From contig NC_135558.1 of assembly GCF_964340395.1 (NCBI RefSeq), positions 12,923,001 to 12,987,000 of the forward strand: a stretch of DNA of 64,000 bases, read 5' to 3'. The DNA comes from Glandiceps talaboti. Lineage: Eukaryota; Hemichordata; Enteropneusta; Spengelidae. Below are positions 1 to 10,500 of the stretch, one piece after another; positions within the stretch are counted from its first letter, which is position 1; every line of letters starts with the position of its first letter. The notes below the pieces were generated by a model. It made no database searches. It was not told where the DNA came from and worked only from the letters and a program-made list of their open reading frames with translations. The position numbers and the translations under genes are program-made.

Positions 1-114
1 GATCCTGTGTGTCCTTGTAGGCTTGCAAATATTGTGGACTGCATTACTGACTGAATCATGAATGGACGATACGACGCGTATCTAGTAGACTCTAGTTTGA
101 ATGAAGTTAGGTTT

Positions 115-545
115 AAAAACCTCACATATTATGTTGCACAAAGATCAGGTAGTCTAGAGACGAGAACCAAATATTGAAACAAATACACCAGATACTAAAA
201 CCGGGAATCATCAACTGAAAACCCATAAACCAGATACCAGTTTTCTCTGATTTTAAAAAAAAATGACGGCAACCATCAAAGACTTGTGCTGGTGATGGTG
301 TCTTAAACATTTTCCCATTCAATGTCATTTAAATACCTCACATATTATGTTGCACAAAGGTCAGGGGTAGTCTAGAGACGAGAACCAAATATTGAAACAA
401 GTACACCAGATACTAAAACCGGGAATCATCAACTGAAAACCCATAAACCAGATACCAGTTTTCTCTGATTTAAAAAAAAATGGCGGCAACCATCAAAGAC
501 TTGTGCTGGTGATGGTGTCTTAAACATTTTCCCATCCAATGTCAA
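115..545. repeat. 216-bp tandem duplication, two copies
   Basis: Two adjacent copies of a 216-bp unit (about 115-330 and 331-545), both running from acctcacatattatgttgc to tttcccat.caatgtca, with only a few differences. No coding content recognised. Confidence 0.93.
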
Positions 546-682
546 AATATATAGAAAGTATTTATAAGTGACAAACATCATTGTCAGGTTCAAGCCTATG
601 CCCAAGAAAAACGAAATCTAAGAATCAAGAACTATTGTAGTACTGTGCTAGAGTGCATGTGGTTATTTAGGTACATAGTATA

Positions 683-1016
683 GGCTTTCTCACAGTCCTC
701 GAAGCTTCGCATAAATAGCTAAAACTTTGGTTGTTTTGTATGTATCTACTGCATAATTGTACTCATGAGTCACTAGTATCCCAGTATCCCTGTACTGTGC
801 GCCCTCATCGATCACATAGGGCTAACATTTTGTTGATGTGTTAGGCGAAGTCCCGGTTTTGCCTAACACATCAACAAAATGTGATCGATGAGGGCGCACA
901 GTACAGGGCTAGGGATACTGGGATACTAGTATACTAGTACAATTATGCAGTAGATACATACAAAACAACCCAAGTTTTAGTGATTTATGCGAAGCTTCGA
1001 GGACTGTGAGAGAGTC
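683..1016. mobile_element. Foldback (palindromic) MITE-like element, family A, complete
   Basis: Long inverted repeat: ctcacagtcctcgaagcttc on the left matches gaagcttcgaggactgtgag on the right. The inner ends tgttgatgtgttaggc and gcctaacacatcaaca flank a 14-nt loop at 847-860. A single right arm of the same family lies at 12398-12577, showing the element is dispersed. No protein is encoded. Confidence 0.9.
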
Positions 1017-1049
1017 TAGTGCATAATAGTACTTACTCGTAGGATCTCA

Positions 1050-1413
1050 CTTAATAATAAATAATAATAATAATGTTGGGTTCTTATATAGCGCTTTCCC
1101 ACTCCGTGCTCAAAGCGCTATACAATTATTACCCCTGGCTCGGATCAGAACAGCACAACGGCCCATTAGTCTTCCTCAACTCCCCAGGGAGCATACAATC
1201 CATAGGATTAAAGCCTTCACATTGCAACCTGCATCCTACCGGGTCCCCCGTCGCGTTATACAGCTGGGTTGACTGAGGCACAGTCGTGGTTCAAATCTTG
1301 CCCAAGGACTTTAGCCACTCAGAAACAAACAGCAGGCAGCGACAGGGCTCGAACATGCAACCTGTAGATTCCAAGCCGGTCACGCTAACCATTCACCCAT
1401 CATGACTCCACTT
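1050..1413 (-). mobile_element. tRNA-derived SINE
   Basis: On the minus strand the 5' end has a tRNA-like polymerase III promoter: an A-box-like TGGTTAGCGTG (about 1391-1381) and a B box GTTCGAGCCC (about 1354-1345) at tRNA-like spacing. The body contains tatagcgctttgagc. The 3' end is a simple TTA/ATT tail at 1075-1050. This architecture is diagnostic of a SINE; the family name is not known to me. Confidence 0.8.
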
Positions 1414-1544
1414 GGTGATATTGTATTGTCATATCTGACAAATAACTCAAAATAAAAACGATATTTTAGTAGTAGTGGTACTACGTCTATGCATGTTACA
1501 TACATTCCAGTACGGTACATGCTGGCTTACAATTAGATTTTTTT

Positions 1545-1570
1545 TTTTTTTTCTTCTTCTTCTTCTTCGA
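1545..1570. repeat. Poly-T / TTC microsatellite
   Basis: Run of T followed by (TTC)n. Confidence 0.85.
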
Positions 1571-3100
1571 AATAAAGCTTAAATCTAGCAATTTCTGTTG
1601 CGGATAAAAATTCTCTGATTCTTCCACACAGTTGACAATGTGCTTTTACGACAATGTAATTTTGAATCTTGACAGAAAGATGTAACATATGATGGTGTGC
1701 CACAGGTTTCAGAACTTAGTGTTTTCAAAATAGTGATATTTCTCACATAGCCAAACTGTCGTATGGGTAATGGAGCAGCTTTTCTTGATGAACTGATAAA
1801 ACAAAATTGTGACAAGAAGTCAAAATGTGGTGAATACCATTATTTATTCCGAATAAAGGAAAGCTAAAAGCTTGGCAAAGTAACACACCACTTAAGTAAC
1901 ACTTGATTACAAGAAAATCTTTCATTAAAATACTAACATAGTCTAGAATTCAGGCCATTAAGGATTTTGAATCTTGATTTCCCAATCTATGTGTTGGGGG
2001 AAATAAGGAATTCAAAACCCCACATCCGCATGGATTCTAGGCTAATACTGATACCATTCTCTAGCAAAACTGAGACATCTAATTTGTAAGAATTCCACAC
2101 TCTCTTTCCAGGTTTTATAATAAGGTATGTTTCTCATTCCTTCAGAGTACTACCCTTTGGGATAACGACAATGAGAATTGTTTTGTTTTCTGAAACAGCT
2201 ATATGTGAACATTCATAATTTCATGTAGAACATCAAACACAAAATGAGATTGATTGATACATATTTTACTTTTAAAGTAGAAATGTAAATATATAAAGAA
2301 TTAGTATGTAGTGCGTATTGGTCAAAATTTTTGTACTCATGTTATTTTCATTTCTGTATGACTGTTTTATGCTTACATATTTACTATTTATTGCGAAAGG
2401 GGCACAAGCTGAGTTTATTTGTGTTTAGCCATAGTTTGTAATGCATATTTAAAAGGTACTCATAGTATTGTACTTACTTAAACACACTTAACCACCGTTA
2501 GCAATAATTTTTTGTATGTATACAAAACGTCAAGGCACTCCCTACTCTGTAATAAACTCTTCTAACAATGCCAGAAGACAATTTTTATGTCACAGAAGGC
2601 ATGCACCAACATTAACATTATACTAGAATAATTCAAGTAAGGTTTTTGTGTATTTTCACTTGAGTAAAAGTTTACAGTAGACTCAGCTTGTGCCACTTTA
2701 ATCAATATTTGTCATATACTTTTTCAATATTATGATTATGTTTTGTGTTTTTGTCTTTTTTTTTTAAGTGCCTTCAAGTTTTACATTCTTCATTTTAGGA
2801 GATTCAATTCTTCAATTTTGTTCTTAATTTCACTACTATATGTAAATATATATATGTAAGATCCAGTTGACAACTGAGACTTGACAAGCATGACTTTTTA
2901 CAGACGCTCCAAAATATACGAAGCTTACCTTGTAAGGCTATAAAACAAAGTACAAAACCACAAAATATTTTAAAACATTCCATTTCTTGAAATAGAAATC
3001 TGAATATTACAAGCACTGTGAATGACAAATATCTGAACCATAAACAGATTAAAAACTTGCAGATTTTTGATATTTGTCTTTCAAACATTGAATTGTAAGA
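1571..3100. other. Intergenic sequence, nothing recognised
   Basis: AT-rich DNA with only short open frames and no domain, RNA gene or clear repeat structure that I can identify. Confidence 0.5.
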
Positions 3101-3104
3101 TATG

Positions 3105-3195
3105 CTGTGTCATTCCACCTTCAACGGCTTGCTCCCAAAAGGGGTTAGCCAATGCATGAGGGTACCTTGTCATGGCATACCTTACAGCCTATTGA
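3105..3195. repeat. Short dispersed repeat, family D (one of three)
   Basis: Contains gcatgagggtacc, then gtcatggcataccttacagc. Related copies lie at about 21060-21150 (inverted) and 32790-32880. Around 90 bp, origin unknown. Confidence 0.65.
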
Positions 3196-3699
3196 AATAC
3201 ATGTATTAAAAAAAGCTACAATACCACACACACAAAAATAATACTGCTAAATATGATACTGGAATTAAGTATAAGCGGTAATTTCTGGCCACTGTGAAAG
3301 AGTCATGGAATTTATACTTCAAACACCAACATTTAACAAAGCATCAATCTAAAATCTAAGAACACTGAAAGAGTAAAAGAAAAAATGGAACAATCATAAA
3401 CTTCATTATTTCTACACTCCCATATAAAATGGAGTCAGGTATCGATATCTATTCTACAGTCATAAAATTGTTACACTACACAATTAGGGATAAATGCACA
3501 CTAAATTACCTTTGTCTGTGCTATGCTTAAAGGCACATGCAATGAATGATTACCTTTGCCCAGTGCAAACACACTATTAAGTGAACACAAACAACACAAC
3601 ACTTTGAGTGGATCATAGCAAAAATATTCCTTACTGATATGTTGATAATGAATCAAGCAATGCGCCATATCCAAGTTATTAAGTAAACAATTTAATTGG

Positions 3700-4030
3700 A
3701 TAAATAATACTTGCATGTTGGAAGTACAGAGACTTGTATTTCATTCCATTATTTGATATGAACTTTTTTTTGACCACTTTACATAATAGTTCATGGTCAC
3801 AAACAAATTCCCATTCCCCCTGCCATTTCATGTACACATAAAGAGGCCATACAACTGTTTTTATCAAACCATGGTGTGTAATTCGGGTCTCTGCTGTTCC
3901 AATATGTGGAACCAAGTGTTATTAATACAATTCAATTTTTTACTTTCCCCGTTTGTAACAGGTTTTGTTCATCCACGGCCTGATGTCGGCAGTTGTATTA
4001 GTGACTACCAGAAATCAAAATATCCCTGAC
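3700..4030. repeat. Dispersed repeat, family E
   Basis: About 300 bp shared with the segmental duplication at 43740-44030, 47588-47880, 55697-55985 and 59549-59840. Shared words include gttggaagtacagagac, ataatagttcat and tctctgctgttccaa. Open frames on both strands here are by-products of the repeat and encode nothing recognisable. Confidence 0.8.
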
Positions 4031-4217
4031 CACTACTGTAATGATCTTTTAAGAACAAAGTTCTTTTACACACATTTTGTTCATGGCTTTGGGCATGGTC
4101 ATACAATCAGTTGCTATGACAAAATTTTAGCCCACACTTTGCGAAATCTGAGATGCCCGCTTGCAACCGTTGCTTGCAAAATGGCTGGAACTTCAATGCT
4201 AACTGTGAAATGGTATA

Positions 4218-4571
4218 TTAAAGTGGCCATATGGATGAGAATTTGGTATTTATTTTGGATTTTTATTTGATAAAACAGCTTCACTATGTTTTTCTACTTG
4301 AAAAAATAATGCGAAATAACATATACCAAGTCCATGTTCACATCTCAATAAAGGGCAAAACATTAAACAATGTGTAAAATGTTTGTTATTGTACGTACAA
4401 TAACAAACTTTTTACACTTTGTGCATCTTTTTGCAATGTTTTGAGTTATGAACATGGACTTAGTATATGTTCTTTCACATTATTTTTTCATGTAGAAAAA
4501 CATAGTGAAGCTGTTTTATCAAATAAAAATCCAAAATAAATACCAAATTCTCATCCATATGGCCACTTTAA
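4218..4571. mobile_element. 354-bp near-perfect palindrome (foldback element, family B)
   Basis: Arms of 177 bp meet at gtacgtac (4391-4398). The outer 80 bp of each arm (TTAAAGTGGCCATATGGATG and its complement) appear identical, while the inner halves have diverged by substitutions and compensating indels. No transposase is encoded. A miniature inverted-repeat element is the simplest reading. Confidence 0.93.
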
Positions 4572-4807
4572 GAAAAGAGGGGAGCAAGTCTCATTCATAT
4601 ACTATTTACTCTGACTTGTATAACTAAAATCTCCAATCTTATCTAATCAATATGACTTTTCCCCATTCTCATTATTAAATGATAGAAAACCAGTTTTCTT
4701 TGAACGTCAATCTGATTAACATAGATATGTTTGGATAATGTTTGTATCATAATTCTTATATATAAAACAGATGGTTATGTTATTAGTATGTTTAGAATGA
4801 ACATATT

Positions 4808-4833
4808 ATTACATATGTACCAGTGATTGCACT

Positions 4834-4913
<80 letters not shown>

Positions 4914-5020
4914 CGAACAATAGTGGCATTTTTCTGCACTGCTATACCGAAACGTTGTTGCATATGTGTATGCAAATTATATGCACCAGGGCATGATTGT
5001 TCCTTGTACACGAAATCGTG
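4808..5020 (+). repeat. Dispersed repeat family F with an expanded (GT)n tract
   Basis: Flanks acatatgtaccagtgattgc and gcatatgtgtatgcaaatta match, in inverse orientation, 9660-9790 in intron 14 of the CUB gene. In this copy the short GT-containing core has become a run of about 77 bp (4835-4911). Confidence 0.75.
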
Positions 5021-5191
5021 TGATTGCATGGTATGATTATACAGGAAATTTGCAGTTTTGGACAAACATGTAATAATTACTGAACCTCACGAATGAAACG
5101 TGAAGAGTCAGTCACACACCATGGGTTGTTGTCATATTGTGAAAAATCTGCACAAAAATTTCCATGTTTGATCATATCCAACGCTGAACAA

Positions 5192-5439
5192 TAGGGAACT
5201 TGCAATCCAGACTGAGCATGCTCAGACGCAAGGGACTATGGGATTATCCTTGGTTATCGTAATACCTAATCTGGAGCTCCCGATAAAAAAACCTCCCACA
5301 ATAGTCACGGTAAACTATGAATTGACCATTCATGGTTGCAAACAGTGTAACAGTCTTGCTTACAATACCAATTTATTAGTATTTATTATCACATTTCCCA
5401 TGATGCAACATTCAACATGGCGGGTTTGCAAGTTCCCTA
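5192..5439 (-). mobile_element. About 250-bp MITE, family C (copy 1)
   Basis: Ends are TAGGGAACTTGCA and TGCAAGTTCCCTA, a 13-bp terminal inverted repeat. Internal words gagcatgctcag, ctaatctggagctcc and ccatgatgcaacattcaaca recur at 11957-12216 and 18593-18842 in the opposite orientation. Non-coding. Confidence 0.88.
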
Positions 5440-5444
5440 TTTAA

Positions 5445-6175
5445 ATCATGCTGATGTTACAAGAATTTTATGGCATTACGGTTTAAGTAACAATGCTAAA
5501 ATATTGCTGTCTTAAAAATGGTAAATTCAAACTTCTTTTTTCAAAATAAAGATTCTAGAAATTACTAAGAACATTAGAAAATGATTCAATCTTTTTAGCA
5601 AAACCATTTTACCCAATTTTGAACAACATAGGTTTGATTACTTTGCCTTGTACAAATTGATTATTTGATACACAATGTAACATTCCTCCCAAACACAAAC
5701 ACAATTCTTAAAATTGTAGTCATTCAAAGACATATATTTGGAGAGACTGCTAAATGACAGATAGGCAGACTGAGAGATAAGACAGACTGGCTGATGGACA
5801 ACACTGACTGACAGACAGACAGACAGACAGACACTCTAACATATAGTGAAACTGACTGACTGACAGATAGGCAGAATGAGAGACAGACACTGACAGACAA
5901 ACACACTACTTGCAGTTTTGTTAAAAACACCGATATATGAGTACTGAAAAACATTAAGTAGAACAAAATGATATTACATCATAAGGTCAAAAATAACAAC
6001 TGCACAACTACATATAAATTTAGCAACATTTGTCAATATCTAGCTAATAAAAGATTTTTGAATAGTTAAAAATGAATTAATTTGTCTAAAATGTTTTACT
6101 TATAATCTGGATAGTACATATTTGTAACCCTTATACAGTACTCATCATGACACATATTCAGTTGTCATCGAGTAT
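5445..6175. other. Intergenic; GACA/CTGA microsatellite near 5740-5900
   Basis: Apart from imperfect GACA/GACT repeats (5740-5905) nothing is recognised. The cysteine/serine-rich open frame over these repeats is a microsatellite artefact. Confidence 0.6.
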
Positions 6176-6179
6176 TTGA

Positions 6180-6485
6180 GCCAGTGTTTTTTGCTAAGGT
6201 CGGGGAACCCCATTACCAGAATGGGGGAACTATGGTAAAACAGGCATACTTTCCCGTAAGTTTGGTGGGGAACCCCAGTAAAATCAAAAGGGAACCCAGG
6301 TAGACTTTACCTGCTTAGAGCCCTTCACAAAGACAATGGTAGGGGACCTTGGTAAAATGACAGGGAAACTCAGGTAGATTTTACCTGCTTACCATAGTTA
6401 ACAAAAAATCCCTGGTAGGGAACCCCAGTAAAATGACAGAGGAACTCGGGTAGATTTTACCTGCCCACCACCCTTAACAAAAACA
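6180..6485. repeat. Degenerate tandem repeat with ggggaacccc...ttttacctgc core
   Basis: Three to four copies of a unit of roughly 80 bp, each with ggggaaccccagtaaaat followed by ggtagattttacctgc. Each unit can itself pair (gtaaaat with attttac). Confidence 0.75.
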
Positions 6486-6489
6486 CTGA

Positions 6490-7390
6490 CAAAGAGCAGG
6501 GGTGTTTTTTTTTTTTTTTTTTTTTTTATAAAAGTGATACTCACTACTTCTTGTCACCAAACGATCATTTATGGTTTCAAAGCCGAATACACACAAATGA
6601 ACACTTTTACAGTTACGTGGAAAATACTAAAATCGCTAAAATTCACTGATGACATGAATGATAGTCATATACTATATGCTGCAATTTTTCTCACCATGAA
6701 TATGTTCTTGAACGGTCATTCACCGTTTAACTCCTTCCTGCAAAACATTAAACATTCTGCTAAAATTTCCTTTTGTAACTTCTCAAGCAGATATCTTTAC
6801 ACTTGATTGTAATGCAAATATTTGTACTTTTGTTGCCTAGTATTTAGTGTTCTCAAAAAAAAAAAAAATCTCAACCATGCCAATGGCATTCTAGCACAAC
6901 TGATGGTGTGGTGTAAGTAATTCCTATCTTGTTTGTCTCATGTGTGGATTAATTTGCACAGTGCTTTTGACCAAAAGTGCTTTGACCAAAAGACACATTT
7001 TTAGACAATATTTCTTTTACCTATGTGCAATAAACAGCTCACCTATGGCCAGGTGCAATAATTCTCAACAACTTCTCCACTTTAGACACCAAAAATAACA
7101 TCTCCTTAAATGATAATTGGCCTAGTAGTCTTGTCCACATATAAAATACAACTGCACAGACAGACAGACAGACAGACACTTTACCAGTCTTATAGCATTA
7201 CTGAACAGTAAGGTCATAAATGGTAAATAAGTACGTTTTCATTTTCTAGTCTACTACAAGCTCTACAAAATGACTTTCCCCTTACTCTACTAATAATTCT
7301 ACTAATAAGGTGATTGGACACTTTTATCTCAATCTATGCTTCTTTGAAGTAAAGGCACCTGTAAGGGTCACATTTACATGATGAATTGCC
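6490..7390. other. Downstream flank / likely 3' UTR of the CUB gene
   Basis: No domain or RNA gene recognised. T-run at 6507-6528 and a short (GACA)n at 7158-7180. The 3' UTR of the minus-strand CUB gene must begin at 7390, but I could not place its polyadenylation site. Confidence 0.4.
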
Positions 7391-7533
7391 TCAAATTCTT
7401 TCAGTGACATCACTATCCATAGCAGAATATTTCCTGGTCTGGTACCAGGTCTTGACTCGAGGTGTAGCGATGACGATGATAATGGTGATTATGAACGTCA
7501 GGACGATTGCAAGAATGACAGGTCCAGCAACAG
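7391..7533 (-). CDS. Transmembrane helix and short tail, terminal exon (exon 16)
   Basis: After SVAGP comes an uninterrupted hydrophobic run ([18 protein letters not shown]), then basic stop-transfer [11 protein letters not shown] and a short tail [12 protein letters not shown] ending in TGA at 7393-7391. This fixes a type I membrane topology. The C-terminal T-E-R-I might fit a loose PDZ-ligand pattern, but that is speculation. Acceptor CCTCAG after a pyrimidine tract. I could not fix the polyadenylation site downstream. Confidence 0.9.
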
Positions 7534-10500
7534 CTGAGGAGGAAACAGACAGAGTGATATCACAATGTAACACCTCTTATACCATGCACAAGCCATTTAG
7601 AACAAAAAATATGGAATACACTCTGGTTGTTCTACGTCAAGACAATGTGCATTGACGTCACTGGTTCTGCTGTGTTTGAAATATGAGTCAAAACGTTCAA
7701 AATTGCCATGACTACTTTCCCTGATTTTTCTTTCATATTACTGGCGCTGGTATAATTATGCTATTCTCCAATACTTTTCTTCCTTCACCCGGAAAATATT
7801 TGTGACCTAAGGGTTGTCACTTCTCATCTCATGATTCGTAGTGACAAGGCCCCTTAGATCATTCATATTTTCCTTGGCTGAATGAAGAAAAATATTGAGG
7901 AATACCATCTAAATAGTGTCATCTCTGAACTTGGCAAATAATGAAGATCATAACAGAAAATTTCTTTCACTTGATGCATGTCTACAGTAGACACTTGCGT
8001 GCAGGCTCCGAGTATTACACAGTTTTTGAGTTATACAGTATAAAAGTTATTTTTTTTACAACAAACATGGCTGATTTCAGTCATTGTCCATGAAGGTCAA
8101 GGTTGAGGATGTCCATGAAGGTCAAGGTTGAGGTCAAATACAATGACACTAGCAGAAAGGTAACATCTTATAGTACAGCATCATGATAGGAGTAGACACT
8201 TGAATGAAGTCTCAATGTCTTAGGGTTCCAGAGATGTTTCACAAATCATCATTATGTTGCAAAATGAGGAAAGTTACATGGTTATTTTTACTGGCTAATA
8301 GCGCTCATCTGCACCCCTCCAAATAAATAAATCGCCACCAAGTTGAGCTTCGATTATAGTTATCCAGATATTAATAAAAAAAATATTAATCACATGTATC
8401 ATTTTATGATTTTTATGTATTTATAATAATTTTAATCCCTAATATTTAAAGTAATGACAATTTCAATTGTTTTGATTCATATTTCTAACACAGCAGAACC
8501 AGTCACGCCTTGAAGTGACATAGATGCGAGTTGTCGTAATGTAGAACAACCAGAGTATATATTCTTTATTTTTTGGTCAACTTGGCTCGATCATGGTATA
8601 ATATTCTTTTTATTTCATTAATAGTATTTAATGAGTATTTAGAAGAGATGATAAAACTTTCTTGTATATTTTGACTAAACGACTTACATTTGCTCTCTTG
8701 TTGGGGACAAACTTTTCCAGGACAGTTTTGTTCATCACTCATATCACCACACTGGTCAATACCATCGCAAACCCAGGCTCTATGCATACACACATTGTTC
8801 TTACATGTGGCATTACACACTGAAAGAAACAACAGAGAAATTGCACATGGAAAAGCGTTTCAAACTGAATGGCAAGTTTTTTCTTTTGATACATAAAATC
8901 AAGATAATATCAGATTAATCGCCTTGGGAACATTGACGTGCCCGTACTGAAACACACAAGTCAAATCACATATCACAACAAATAATCTGACAATAAAGAT
9001 GAATAAATAATGCACATCAGTAAAATTATGGAGAATTTGAACAGGGATAAGCTGAAAACAGTAGACAATTGGTGATAAAAACGACAATCAGTGTAGAATT
9101 GAAATGGTGAAAGAGGTGAAAGGATAAATCAGACTCTGGTATAAAATTTGGTATTAAAACTGGCAATTGCATATTTGCACATAATGTTTCCTTCATATCA
9201 GAACAATATGACTATGAATTCAACTTCAAATTTGTTATGTACATGTAACTCAAGTATTTCATATTTTAACTTTTGGTTGCAATTTTAATTTGATAAACCA
9301 TCTATTTTTATGAAACTTTCGATTCAGACTGTCTTTTGTCATTGCATTAAACATTACACTCCTTGTATGAATGACTGCAAACCAAAACCATTATAGGGGA
9401 TTAGGGGCATATTATAACAGAACCCCATGAAACAGGAGTTCAAGTGTAGAATACTCAAGGTATCAGCACGAGTGTTTGCAGTGTTCTTGGCATGCATTCT
9501 GAAAGTCAGCAGAAAACACAGCAAAGAAGAGTGCAACTACCCCAGTGTACCCACACTGGAACGCATGTTGCATGGGGTTATGTTATTATTACATACATTT
9601 ATCTGAAATTGCAAATTTTCATAAAAATCATTAAAATCATTAAGATCACGTAATTTCATGTGTAGAAACGATCATGTCCTCATTTGTATGCACGTATGCA
9701 ATAATGTTTTTGGTATTGCACTGCAGTGAAAATACCACTATTATACATGTGCACCAGTGCAAGTAATCTCCGGTACATATGTGATAAGTTGAGTTTATCC
9801 AATCATATAAAAATTTATTTACCATGTGTAGCATAGGAGAAATTAGCTGGCACGCCTTTACCAGCATTTCCATCTGCCTTGTAGACATATTTCACAAACA
9901 GATAGTTGTATCTGGACAGAATTGTTTGTGGAGTTGTTCCAACCTGTGTTTGGTCCAAATCAATTTTGTCAGATCTTTGGGATGGTCCATCACGGATTTC
10001 AATGTAGTTACTGCAATCAAGAATACATCACTGAATTTAATATATGATCACCCTCTTTGTGAGTTGGGGAAAGTTGTTAAGGTGGATGAGACTTTAGTGT
10101 ATTTTTCTCCTTAACTGTTTAAGTATGATTATGAATTCAAAGTACCATCCACATAAACACACAGAGTTACATTTTTCTTCACTTTTTAAATTTGTAACTG
10201 ATTGATCTATGTATTATTTTTACGGTGTTACGATGAGAAACACACTACCCCTAGTAATGCTGCCCTTATTTATGCCCTTTTTGCATTCGTGAGTTCACAT
10301 GTGTGGAAATGTCTTTTTTTCATTCTTTGCAGTCAGAATAAGTAGATAACCTCACTGGAAACATCTTGCTGGAAAGTGTTCCATTTTAGAAAGTAATTTC
10401 TTTATACTGTCATTGGACAAAGAACCTGAGAAAATTACCCCATTTTTTTTCAGTTATTTATCGAGTTTGTCTTTATGATTGGCAATGAAAAAATTCAGTT

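Noticed and set aside
1073-1276. 67-codon plus-strand frame
   Set aside because: It lies antisense within the body of a tRNA-derived SINE.
1345-1391. Possible genuine tRNA gene
   Set aside because: A- and B-box-like motifs are present, but no cloverleaf with paired acceptor stem could be made; the long body and ATT tail identify a SINE.
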